Assembly: GCA_024234975.1 (NCBI GenBank)
Contig: JACKNH010000019.1
Coordinates: forward strand, 15,117 to 79,116
Direction of reading: 5' to 3'
Length of the DNA: 64,000 bases
Source of the DNA: Gammaproteobacteria bacterium
GTDB lineage: Bacteria; Pseudomonadota; Gammaproteobacteria; Ga0077536
The notes below the pieces were generated by a model that was not told the DNA's origin, did not search any database, and saw nothing but the letters and a program-made list of their open reading frames with translations. This document shows, piece by piece, positions 8,732-16,365 of this stretch. How positions within the stretch are numbered: position 1 is the first letter of the stretch; each line of letters begins with the position of its first letter. The translations under genes and the position numbers were made by a program.

Positions 8732-9592
8732 ATGACCCGTCTGGCAATAATCATAGCTGTCGTCCTGCTGTTCATTTCCACGGCGGTATACCGTGTGGAG
8801 CAGCATCAGATTGCGATACTGCTGAAGTTGGGCGAAATCGTGAAGGATCGGGTTGAGCCGGGGCTGCATTTCAAATGGCCGCTGATCAACAACCAGGCGA
8901 CTTTCGACATGCGGCTGCAAACGCTGGATTCGCGGCCACAGCGATTCCTGACCCTGGAGAAGAAAGATGTAATCGTGGATTCGTTCGTCAAATGGCGGAT
9001 ACGCGATGTCGTGAGATATTACGTTTCGACCGGTGGTAACCCGGAACAGGCCGGCATGTTGCTGTACCAGAAGATCAACGACGGTCTGCGCGACGAATTC
9101 GGCAAGCGTACCGTGCGCGAGGTGGTATCCGGTGAGCGTGGCACGATCATGGATATCGTGACGACGACCGCCAACGAACGTGGCGAGGAACTCGGTATCC
9201 AGATCGTCGACGTGCGGCTGAAGCGTATCGACCTTCCCGACGAAGTGAGTTCAAACGTTTACGATCGCATGCGGTCCGAACGTGCCCAGGTCGCGCGGCA
9301 ATGGCGCGCCGGCGGTGACAAGGAGGCCATCCGCATCCAGGCCGAGGCTGACAAGGATCGGGAAGTGATTCTTGCCAACGCCAATCGGGACGCAGAGACG
9401 TTGCGCGGTGAAGGCGACGCGCTGGCCACTGAAATTTACGGCAAGGCGTTTGGCCGTGACCCCGAGTTCTACGAGTTCTACCGCAGTCTGAATGCCTACC
9501 GGCAAAGCTTCAATGCCGGTCAGGACGTCATGTTGCTGGGGCCGGACTCGGAATTCTTCAAGTATTTCAAGGAATCGGGCGGTTCCCCTTGA
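8732..9592 (+). CDS. hflC: FtsH protease modulator HflC
   Basis: Partner of HflK in the periplasm-facing SPFH cage that controls FtsH. From ATG 8732 it is 286 residues: an N-terminal membrane anchor (about 3-22), then the SPFH domain, with RVEPGLHFKWP and a KKDVIVDSFVKWRI segment, and a coiled helical C-terminus. A TTG at 8726 that overlaps the hflK stop would add two residues; both are possible, since GGAG at 8717-8720 can serve either start. Confidence 0.93.
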   Translation: MTRLAIIIAVVLLFISTAVYRVEQHQIAILLKLGEIVKDRVEPGLHFKWPLINNQATFDMRLQTLDSRPQRFLTLEKKDVIVDSFVKWRIRDVVRYYVSTGGNPEQAGMLLYQKINDGLRDEFGKRTVREVVSGERGTIMDIVTTTANERGEELGIQIVDVRLKRIDLPDEVSSNVYDRMRSERAQVARQWRAGGDKEAIRIQAEADKDREVILANANRDAETLRGEGDALATEIYGKAFGRDPEFYEFYRSLNAYRQSFNAGQDVMLLGPDSEFFKYFKESGGSP

Positions 9593-9643
9593 AGTCACGA
9601 CCGCCGCGTCGCTGACGGGCAAACTTAATTCCGGTTACTCAGG

Positions 9644-9673
9644 CAGGGCCGGCTGGTTCAACCAGCGGCCCTG
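9644..9673 (+). other. Strong intercistronic hairpin between hflC and yjeT
   Basis: CAGGGCC and GGCTGGTT pair with AACCAGC and GGCCCTG around a tiny loop, giving about 13-14 base pairs with one bulged G. No T-run follows, so it is not a standard terminator. It may be an mRNA processing or stabilising element that separates hflKC expression from yjeT-hisZ-purA. Confidence 0.5.
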
Positions 9674-9694
9674 ACTCGCGGGTTCGATGGAGAT

Positions 9695-9880
9695 ATGTGG
9701 CAAGATCTGTTCGCTGCGATTGGCCTGATGCTGGTACTGGAGGGCATTCTGCCTTTCATCAGTCCCGCCAGATGGCGTGAAACGATGTTGGCGGCTGCGT
9801 CGCTGCCGCAAGGCATGCTTCGAGGGCTTGGCCTTGCCAGCATGCTGGGTGGGCTGGCCTTAATTTATCTCGTCAGGTAA
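9695..9880 (+). CDS. yjeT: DUF2065 small inner-membrane protein (YjeT family)
   Basis: 61 residues with two hydrophobic helices (about 3-20 and 41-60) separated by a basic loop (PARWRETM). The family DUF2065 is conserved between hflC and purA in gammaproteobacteria, and its function is unknown. It starts at ATG 9695 behind GATGGAG and ends three bases before hisZ, so it is almost certainly co-transcribed with hisZ and purA. Confidence 0.85.
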   Translation: MWQDLFAAIGLMLVLEGILPFISPARWRETMLAAASLPQGMLRGLGLASMLGGLALIYLVR

Positions 9881-9883
9881 TAC

Positions 9884-11074
9884 ATGAGTGTGAACGATAA
9901 GTGGATGTTGCCGGAAGGCATTGACGAGTTGCTGCCGGCGCGCGCGGCGGGGCTCGAAACATTGCGCCGGGATTGTCTGGATTACCTGGCATCCTGGGGA
10001 TACCAGCTGGTCGAGCCGCCCTTGCTGGAGTACCTCGACTCGCTCCTGTCCGGTATGGGACAAAGCCTGGATCTGCAGACCTTCAAGCTGATCGATCAAC
10101 AGTCCGGACGGATGCTGGGCCTGCGCGCCGACATGACATTGCAGGCGGCGCGTATAGATGCCCACCGTTTGCAGCGGGACGTTCCGGTCCGGCTGTGTTA
10201 TTGCGGGCCGGTTCTGCACACGCTGGCGGAAAAATTTGCGGGTTCCCGTAATCCCTTCCAACTTGGCGCCGAACTGTATGGCAGCGCTGACCTTTCGGCT
10301 GACGCGGAAATCATCCGCGTGATGTTGGGCGTGCTGCAACGGGCATCGCTCGGACAGGTCTGGCTTGAACTGGGCCATGTGGGTGTTTTCAGAGCTGTCG
10401 TGGAAGCGGCTGGACTGGCTGCGGCGACTGCCCTGGACGTCTTCGCTGACTTGCAGCGCAAGGATCCGAGTGCGCTGGAAGCCGCCATCAGTGACGGTCA
10501 GGTGTCAGCAGAGTTGGGCGCCCGGTTGCTGTCGCTGCTTGAATTGAACGGCGATGCGTCCGTGCTGGCACGGGCACGGGCCCAACTGGGCGATCTCCCG
10601 GACGTTGCCGACGCGTTGAACGACCTTGAGCGCCTGGTCGCCATGATCCGGGCCTTCGATGGTGGCTGCCAGATTCATATCGATCTCGCGGAAATCACCG
10701 GCTACCACTACTATACCGGGCCGGTCTTCAGCGCCTACATCGAAGGCCAGGGTGATGCCATTGCCAAAGGCGGCCGCTACGATAATGTCGGTGCCGCGTT
10801 CGGGCATTCCAGGCCGGCAACCGGATTCAGCACGGACCTCAAACATCTGACGGGTATTGTCATGCCGCCCTCAAAAGCAGCGGTTCGGATCTATGCGCCG
10901 GCGCTGGACGCAATCGACGATGAACTTGCGCAACGTTTGAGTGCGCTACGGGCCGAAGGTGCTGTCGTCATTCACCGTCTGGAGGGTTCGTCGGCGCAGG
11001 CAAGGGCGATGGATTGCAGTCAGGAGATCGTCCGCCGGAATGATAGCTGGTCAATCATCAACGTAATCGAATAG
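9884..11074 (+). CDS. hisZ: ATP phosphoribosyltransferase regulatory subunit HisZ
   Basis: HisRS-like protein without tRNA-charging activity. It forms a hetero-octamer with short-form HisG and is needed for the first step of histidine synthesis and its feedback control. 396 residues; the class II synthetase core is visible (RADMTLQAARI, LGAELYGSADLSADAEI, the GGRYDNVGAAFG loop, RPATGFSTDL). The C-terminal anticodon-binding domain of true HisRS is lacking, which favours HisZ. The hisZ-purA pairing is typical of beta- and gammaproteobacteria. It implies a short HisG elsewhere in the genome. Confidence 0.92.
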   Translation: MSVNDKWMLPEGIDELLPARAAGLETLRRDCLDYLASWGYQLVEPPLLEYLDSLLSGMGQSLDLQTFKLIDQQSGRMLGLRADMTLQAARIDAHRLQRDVPVRLCYCGPVLHTLAEKFAGSRNPFQLGAELYGSADLSADAEIIRVMLGVLQRASLGQVWLELGHVGVFRAVVEAAGLAAATALDVFADLQRKDPSALEAAISDGQVSAELGARLLSLLELNGDASVLARARAQLGDLPDVADALNDLERLVAMIRAFDGGCQIHIDLAEITGYHYYTGPVFSAYIEGQGDAIAKGGRYDNVGAAFGHSRPATGFSTDLKHLTGIVMPPSKAAVRIYAPALDAIDDELAQRLSALRAEGAVVIHRLEGSSAQARAMDCSQEIVRRNDSWSIINVIE

Positions 11075-11086
11075 CAGAGGCATACT

Positions 11087-12379
11087 GTGGGTAAGAACGT
11101 AGTCATTATCGGTACCCAGTGGGGCGACGAAGGCAAAGGCAAGATCGTCGATCTGCTGACAGAGAATGCTGCTGCCGTGGTCCGTTTCCAGGGTGGTCAC
11201 AACGCCGGCCACACGGTGGTCATCGATGGTGAAAAGACGGTGCTGCATCTGATTCCTTCAGGTGTTCTGCGTGAAAACGTGCAATGTCTGATCGGCAACG
11301 GCGTGGTCGTGGCGCCAGACGCGCTGCTGGAAGAAATTGCGATGCTGGAAAGCAAGGGCATTCCTGCGCGCCAACGTTTGTTGATAAGCGAAGCCTGTCC
11401 ACTCATCCTGCCGTACCATATTGCACTGGACCAGGCGCGCGAGCTTGCGCGCGGCGCCCAGGCTATCGGCACCACCGGCCGCGGAATCGGTCCGGCATAT
11501 GAAGACAAGGTAGCCCGCCGTGCCTTGCGCGTGGGCGATCTGGCGCATCGCGAGCGCTTTGCGTCGAAACTCGGCGAGGTGCTCGATTTCCACAATTTCG
11601 TTCTGCAGAACTACTACCACACCAAGCCGCTGGACTTTCAACAGATCCTTGATACGTCGATGGCGTTGGCACAGGACATCACGCCGCTGATCGCCGATAT
11701 CCCCGAACGCATCGATGAACTGCAACAGCTTGGCTGCAACCTGATGTTCGAAGGCGCACAGGGTACACTGCTGGACGTCGACCACGGTACATATCCGTTC
11801 GTCACTTCGTCCAACACGACAGCAGGCTTTGGCGCTACGGGCGCTGGCGTTGGTCCGCGTTGCCTGGATTACGTATTGGGAATCACCAAGGCTTATGCCA
11901 CCCGGGTCGGATCAGGTCCGTTCCCCACGGAACTGTCCGACGCCATGGGCGAGCACCTTGCCCGACGTGGACACGAATTCGGCTCGACGACAGGACGTGC
12001 CCGTCGTTGTGGCTGGTTCGATGCAGTTGCGCTGCGGCGGTCCCGGCAGATCAACAGTCTGTCAGGCTTGTGTATCACCAAGCTCGACGTCCTGGATGGC
12101 ATCGATGTAATTCGTGTCTGCGTAGGCTATCGCACCGAGGGGAAGGTGTTACGCGCGTCGCCAGTCGGCGCCGAAGCCATGGCGGTGGTGGAACCGATCT
12201 ATGAGGATTTGCCAGGATGGGGTGAATCAACGGTGGGAATCCGCGCCTATGACGAACTGCCGGCGAATGCAAAGTCCTATCTGAACAGGCTGAGCGAGTT
12301 GACCGAATTGCCAATCGACATGATTTCGACCGGGCCCGATCGGGCCGATACGATCGTGCTGAAGGATCCGTTTTCCTGA
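11087..12379 (+). CDS. purA: Adenylosuccinate synthetase
   Basis: Catalyses GTP-dependent condensation of IMP and aspartate, the first committed step to AMP. 430 residues from GTG 11087 with AGAGG 6 bp upstream. Conserved elements in order: GDEGKGKIVD near the N-terminus (catalytic Asp and P-loop), GGHNAGHTVV with the catalytic His, TGRGIGPAYEDK, GATGAGVGPR, TTGRARRCGWFD and the C-terminal STGPDRADTI. The length is standard. Nothing unusual. Confidence 0.97.
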   Translation: MGKNVVIIGTQWGDEGKGKIVDLLTENAAAVVRFQGGHNAGHTVVIDGEKTVLHLIPSGVLRENVQCLIGNGVVVAPDALLEEIAMLESKGIPARQRLLISEACPLILPYHIALDQARELARGAQAIGTTGRGIGPAYEDKVARRALRVGDLAHRERFASKLGEVLDFHNFVLQNYYHTKPLDFQQILDTSMALAQDITPLIADIPERIDELQQLGCNLMFEGAQGTLLDVDHGTYPFVTSSNTTAGFGATGAGVGPRCLDYVLGITKAYATRVGSGPFPTELSDAMGEHLARRGHEFGSTTGRARRCGWFDAVALRRSRQINSLSGLCITKLDVLDGIDVIRVCVGYRTEGKVLRASPVGAEAMAVVEPIYEDLPGWGESTVGIRAYDELPANAKSYLNRLSELTELPIDMISTGPDRADTIVLKDPFS

Positions 12380-12600
12380 ACGAGGCCGGGTCGGGAGCTA
12401 TTACGGTTGGTCTGGATGTTGAGGTGGTTGTCTCGCCGCGACGCACCACCAGGGGAAGTAGAGGACTCAGGGAGGGAGTTGCAGTACATCGCAGCGAGAC
12501 GATGAGAGCATAGCCCAGCCCTGGGGCGGTTACCGTGGCATTTTGTAAACTCTGCCATTGACATCCGTCACAGGGATGGGGCCCGCGGTAACATATCTGA

Positions 12601-12615
12601 TATTGCTGTGCAATA
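12601..12615. promoter_or_regulatory. Perfect inverted repeat upstream of the diguanylate cyclase
   Basis: TATTGC-TGT-GCAATA, six-base arms with a 3-base spacer, 35 bp before the ATG at 12651 and in an AT-rich stretch of the 271-bp gap after purA. It looks like a small operator half-site pair. No promoter boxes are convincing nearby. Confidence 0.35.
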
Positions 12616-12650
12616 AAGATAATAACGAGATAGCCGCGGCACCACTGACA

Positions 12651-13781
12651 ATGCTCGAACAGGACAAGCGCAAGTACGCCGCCGCAAGTATTTTGAATCA
12701 CGATCCGGCATCCACCGGGTTGCTGCGTCGGATTTATCCGGTGACCGGCCTGCTGATTCTCGCCGCGCTCGCCATCCGCCTGATGGTTGGCGTTCCTCAC
12801 CCGATGGTCGTTACCTGCGCGCTGTTGCTGGCTTTCCTGCTGATGGCCGCGCCATTGTCCACGCGTTCAAGATTGCTCAGCCGTTACAGTGACTACATAG
12901 GCATGTACGCATTGCTGGCTTTGCTGGTTATCTGCGGATGGTATTCCGGGGGCATCGCGGCGCCAGGTATGGTTGGTTTGCCCATCATCCCGATGTTTGC
13001 GCTGTTCACGCGACGAAACACCACGGTGAAGGTCGGTGTTGTATTGGCGCTGCTGGTGCCGATGGCTTTCGTTCTGATGCCGATCATCGGCGTGCAACCG
13101 CACGCGACAACTGCAGCGCCGGCACAAGCTGATTTGGCCCGGGGTGGCATCATCGGTCTGGTCTGCATCTTCTTCGTCATTTCGGTCTACTACCACAGCA
13201 AGTATCTGCACGAGCGCCAGCAATTGCTTGGCGACCTCTCGCGCAAGGATTACCTGACGGGCCTGACCAATCGCATGCACTTTGACCTTGCGCTGGAGAA
13301 GGAACTACGACGCGCAGCGCGCAACGGTGCGCCGTTGTCGCTGCTGCTGCTTGATTGCGACCATTTCAAGACACTCAACGACAGCTACGGCCATCAGGTG
13401 GGCGACGATTACCTGGTGAGCCTGAGCGATGTATTGACCCGCACACTGCGGCGCGCCGGTGACATGGTGGCGCGCTACGGTGGTGAGGAATTTGCGATTC
13501 TACTGCCGGATACCGGATTCAATGCCGCAATGCAGGTCGCCGCGAGCTTGCAGAATGCAGTTCGCGAGGCACCGATAGCCCACGCGCCCGGTACTTCGAA
13601 GGTGACTGTCAGCATCGGCCTGACGACCACCACGGTTCCGGTAGAAATCACTTCGCGTGAACTGGTGCGCCAGGCAGATGACGCGCTTTATCGAGCAAAG
13701 CGTCAAGGTCGTAATCGTACCGTTGCATACGCGGACCAGATCTTCCCGAACGATCCGGCGCCGGCAGCAGACCAGGCCTAA
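12651..13781 (+). CDS. Membrane-bound diguanylate cyclase (GGDEF)
   Basis: Predicted to make cyclic di-GMP from two GTP. 376 residues from ATG 12651; an upstream TTG at 12558 would add 31 unlike residues. The N-terminal half (about 30-190) holds five or six hydrophobic helices with no recognisable ligand domain (MASE-like in layout, not assigned). The GGDEF domain (about 205-365) has the active signature GGEEF at 277-281 and the inhibitory RxxD site (R268-D271) exactly five residues before it, so product feedback is likely. The stop overlaps the stop of the convergent VOC gene by four bases. Confidence 0.85.
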   Translation: MLEQDKRKYAAASILNHDPASTGLLRRIYPVTGLLILAALAIRLMVGVPHPMVVTCALLLAFLLMAAPLSTRSRLLSRYSDYIGMYALLALLVICGWYSGGIAAPGMVGLPIIPMFALFTRRNTTVKVGVVLALLVPMAFVLMPIIGVQPHATTAAPAQADLARGGIIGLVCIFFVISVYYHSKYLHERQQLLGDLSRKDYLTGLTNRMHFDLALEKELRRAARNGAPLSLLLLDCDHFKTLNDSYGHQVGDDYLVSLSDVLTRTLRRAGDMVARYGGEEFAILLPDTGFNAAMQVAASLQNAVREAPIAHAPGTSKVTVSIGLTTTTVPVEITSRELVRQADDALYRAKRQGRNRTVAYADQIFPNDPAPAADQA

Positions 13782-14191
13782 CCCGCATCAGGAAAGAAAT
13801 TCAATTCGATTTTGACGCCGTTGGGATCATCAAGGAATAACTGGCGCAGTCCGGTAGGCGCAATGCCATTGCGGTGAAACCTGATCGCGGCGCGTTCCAG
13901 CCGCGAGATCATGCCGTCATAGTCGTTACCGGTGAACGCGATATGATCGAACGCGCCGGTCGAATCGCTTTCCCTGGTGACTGGAATGCCAAGCGCATTC
14001 GAGTGCCGCGTGTAGGTATGCCATTCGGCGATGTGCAGACATGGAACGTCGCCAAGGTACAGCCAGGCGCCGGGAAACCCGAGGTCAGGCCTGAACCCGT
14101 CAGCAAGCCCGAGCACGTCACGGTAGAATGCATGCGTTGCAGTGAGATCATGGGTCAGCACGAGGTAATGCTCCATTCTCAACAGTGCCAT
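13778..14191 (-). CDS. VOC (glyoxalase/bleomycin resistance/dioxygenase) superfamily protein
   Basis: 137 residues forming two beta-alpha-beta-beta-beta modules, as in small VOC metalloproteins. Module 1 begins MEHYLVLTHDL with a candidate metal His; module 2 has FDHIAFTGNDYDG and ends with the typical LFLDDPNGVKIELNF segment containing the metal-ligand Glu. The substrate cannot be told from sequence. It is a single gene on -, divergent from the nitroreductase and convergent with the cyclase. Confidence 0.8.
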   Translation of the reverse strand: MALLRMEHYLVLTHDLTATHAFYRDVLGLADGFRPDLGFPGAWLYLGDVPCLHIAEWHTYTRHSNALGIPVTRESDSTGAFDHIAFTGNDYDGMISRLERAAIRFHRNGIAPTGLRQLFLDDPNGVKIELNFFPDAG

Positions 14192-14523
14192 TTCAAGCGT
14201 GCTCCAATGTCATCAGATGCGGAACAGGATAGCGCGAATTTCGCGCACGAGGTGGCTTTACGATTTGCGGGATGGTACGTGCTACGAAGTCAGAAGGGCA
14301 TTTGAAGCCGGCTTTGCAGTTTCAGGAATGTACACTTACATTACCGTCTGATAAGGCAGCTTCGGCACCGTGAATTGAAATATGCATGGTTGCATTGTTC
14401 GTGGTTCCGGTCGCCGATTGCCGGACCTTTCCCGACAGGCGCGGACATGTCCGCGCAGCAATGGTGGCATTCCAAACCTGCAATGCTTCGTCCAATCGGC
14501 GGAAATCAATCGAGGAGGAGTGG
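14192..14523. other. 332-bp divergent intergenic region
   Basis: Lies between the VOC gene (-) and the nitroreductase (+). No protein-like frame is seen. It carries a candidate + strand promoter (14314-14342) and a purine-rich ribosome-binding site (GAGGAGGAG) directly before 14524. Confidence 0.5.
14314..14342 (+). promoter_or_regulatory. Candidate sigma70 promoter for the nitroreductase gene
   Basis: TTGCAG (14314-14319), 17-bp spacer, TACATT (14337-14342). This would leave a leader of about 175 nt before the ATG at 14524. Pattern match only. Confidence 0.4.
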
Positions 14524-15114
14524 ATGTCCGACATCAACGAGGCGGTACTGGACGAACTTTTTCGCACCGCCCGCAGTCATCACTGGTTTACCCGTCAACC
14601 GGTCGAGCAATCGACTTTGGAGGCCGTGTACGACTTGATGAAATGGGGCCCGACGAGCATGAACTGTTGTCCGGCGCGGATCCATTTCTGTATCAGTCAG
14701 CAAGCGCGGGACCGGTTGTCGGCTTTGTCCATGGATGGTAACAAGGAAAAAATTGCATCTGCACCGGTGGCGGCGATTTTCGCTAACGATGCCGCGTTCT
14801 ACGACCGGTTGCCGGCCTTGTTCCCGCCTGTGCCGACAGCAAGGGAGATGTTCGCCAATAACCAGACATCTGCACAGGCCACAGCGATGCGTAACGGATC
14901 ATTGCAAGGTGGGTATTTCATCATTGCAGCCCGCGCGTTGGGATTGGGCGTCGGCCCGATATCCGGCTTCAACAACGCAGCGGTCGATGCGGAATTCTTC
15001 GCCGGCACGACGTTGAAGTCGAATTTTCTGTGCGTTCTCGGATATCCGGATCACAGCCGGACATTGCCACGCCAGGCGCGGCTGGCGTTCAAAGACGCCT
15101 GCCGGATTTTGTAG
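14524..15114 (+). CDS. Nitroreductase family protein (RutE/HadB-like)
   Basis: FMN-dependent oxidoreductase of the nitroreductase fold, 196 residues. The start at ATG 14524 is fixed by the adjacent GAGGAGGAG. The sequence resembles the RutE (malonic semialdehyde reductase) branch: LFRTARSHHWF near the N-terminus, YDLMKWGPTSMNCCPAR for FMN binding, a SLQGGYFIIAARALGLG helix and GPISGFNNAAVDAEFF. There is no rut operon here, so a role in pyrimidine breakdown is not supported; it may reduce another aldehyde, enone or nitro compound. It lies 75 bp upstream of the DUF3237 pair. Confidence 0.82.
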   Translation: MSDINEAVLDELFRTARSHHWFTRQPVEQSTLEAVYDLMKWGPTSMNCCPARIHFCISQQARDRLSALSMDGNKEKIASAPVAAIFANDAAFYDRLPALFPPVPTAREMFANNQTSAQATAMRNGSLQGGYFIIAARALGLGVGPISGFNNAAVDAEFFAGTTLKSNFLCVLGYPDHSRTLPRQARLAFKDACRIL

Positions 15115-15128
15115 GTCGCGCTGTTGTA

Positions 15129-15157
15129 TCGATTTCGCATTCGCTGCCGGTTATAGT
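15129..15157 (+). promoter_or_regulatory. Weak candidate promoter for the DUF3237 pair
   Basis: TATAGT (15152-15157) with TCGATT at 15129-15134 (17-bp spacer). TGCCG/CGGCA arms flank the -10, giving a small palindrome around it. The -35 match is poor. Confidence 0.3.
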
Positions 15158-15189
15158 GAACGGCAAGCCGCTGCAACCGGGGGAAAGTG

Positions 15190-15654
15190 ATGGCTGAGCA
15201 GGAAATTCCAGGCATCGAACTCGAATACGTATTTTCGATCCGTATCGATTTCAAGGAACGTATCAATATGCAAGGGCCGCGTCGGGACCGCGTGTATGTA
15301 CCGCCGATCGGCGGTGACATCTGGGGGCCGAAACTGCAGGGCAGGGTAGTGCCATACAGCGGCGCGGACTTTGCCTCCGGTGGCCTGTTGAACGCGCACT
15401 ACATGCTGCAGGCTGATGACGGCACCTGGATCTACATCAACAACATGGGCTATCTGTACGCCCGCGACGGCAGCGGCACGCGCCTGGATGATCCGAGCTG
15501 GGGTGGAGATCGCGATTACTATTTCCGGCTGACCCCGTATTTCGACGCGCCACATGGTCCGCATGAATGGTTGAATGACACGGTCATCCTGGGCACCGGC
15601 CAGCGCCACGCCAATCCGGACCACACCATCTTCACGTATTACGCGGTTTTGTAA
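15190..15654 (+). CDS. DUF3237 protein, copy 1
   Basis: 154 residues from ATG 15190; GTG 15187 directly before it would add one residue. DUF3237 is a small beta-barrel family of unknown function. Seen here: LEYVFSIRIDFKERI, GDIWGPKLQGRVVPYSGAD, MLQADDGTWIYINNMGYLY and a C-terminal GTGQRH...FTYYAV. No signal peptide. It shares clear residue-by-residue likeness with the next gene, 11 bp downstream, so this is a tandem duplication. Confidence 0.83.
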   Translation: MAEQEIPGIELEYVFSIRIDFKERINMQGPRRDRVYVPPIGGDIWGPKLQGRVVPYSGADFASGGLLNAHYMLQADDGTWIYINNMGYLYARDGSGTRLDDPSWGGDRDYYFRLTPYFDAPHGPHEWLNDTVILGTGQRHANPDHTIFTYYAVL

Positions 15655-15665
15655 GGGGCACGCCG

Positions 15666-16124
15666 ATGGCTGAGCAGATACCGGGTATCGATCTGGAATA
15701 TGTTTTTTCGGTGCGGATCAATTTCAAGGAACGCATCGACTTTGTCGGGCCCAAAGGAGGGCGCGGTTACGTGCCACCAGCAAGTGGCGACATCTGGGGC
15801 CCGCGACTGACCGGCCGCGTCGTGCCTTACAGCGGTGCCGACTATGCAGTGTTCAACGATATCAGCAAGGGAATCCGGGTGAACACGCATTACCTTTTGC
15901 AGGCCGATGACGGTACCCATATCTACATCCGCAATATGGGTTATCTGCATCGCAAACCGGATCCAAGCAATCCCGGCCAGTCCAGGCTGTATTTTCGCTT
16001 TACACCGTATTTTGATGCGCCGGTCGGCCCGCATGACTGGCTTACGCGGACGGTGATCGTCGGCACCGGTGAACGCCGCAGTAACCCTGACCATTCGCTA
16101 TTCACGTACTACGCAGTAAAATAG
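15666..16124 (+). CDS. DUF3237 protein, copy 2
   Basis: 152 residues, a paralogue of the preceding gene: the same opening (MAEQ-IPGI-LEYVFS), the same GDIWGPxLxGRVVPYSGAD, LLQADDGT and TPYFDAPxGPH blocks, with divergence and indels in the middle loops (a short insertion after YSGAD, a shortened loop after NMGYL). The pair may act as a heterodimer or have distinct substrates; function unknown. A terminator-like hairpin lies 17 bp after the stop. Confidence 0.83.
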   Translation: MAEQIPGIDLEYVFSVRINFKERIDFVGPKGGRGYVPPASGDIWGPRLTGRVVPYSGADYAVFNDISKGIRVNTHYLLQADDGTHIYIRNMGYLHRKPDPSNPGQSRLYFRFTPYFDAPVGPHDWLTRTVIVGTGERRSNPDHSLFTYYAVK

Positions 16125-16141
16125 GCGTCGCCGGAAACGAA

Positions 16142-16173
16142 AAACCCCGCGCACCATTCGGTACGCGGGGTTT
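16142..16173 (-). terminator. Intrinsic terminator for tRNA-Leu, possibly bidirectional
   Basis: AAACCCCGCG pairs with CGCGGGGTTT around a 12-base loop. On the - strand the stem is followed by TTTTT, a good terminator for the tRNA. On the + strand the stem ends in TTT only, so it may also stop transcripts from the DUF3237 pair. Confidence 0.75.
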
Positions 16174-16240
16174 GAAATTTCGCAAATGCGCCGAAGACCT
16201 TGCTGACCAATCGTTCGCCTTCAATGCACCTGCAGATAAA

Positions 16241-16327
<87 letters not shown>

Positions 16328-16365
16328 AAGGCTGCGCAATTTAACCATCCCATCAGGAACTGTCA

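Noticed and set aside
12557..12562. Perfect TTGACA before the diguanylate cyclase
   Set aside because: No -10 box at 15-19 bp; the next AT-rich hexamer is 25 bp away.
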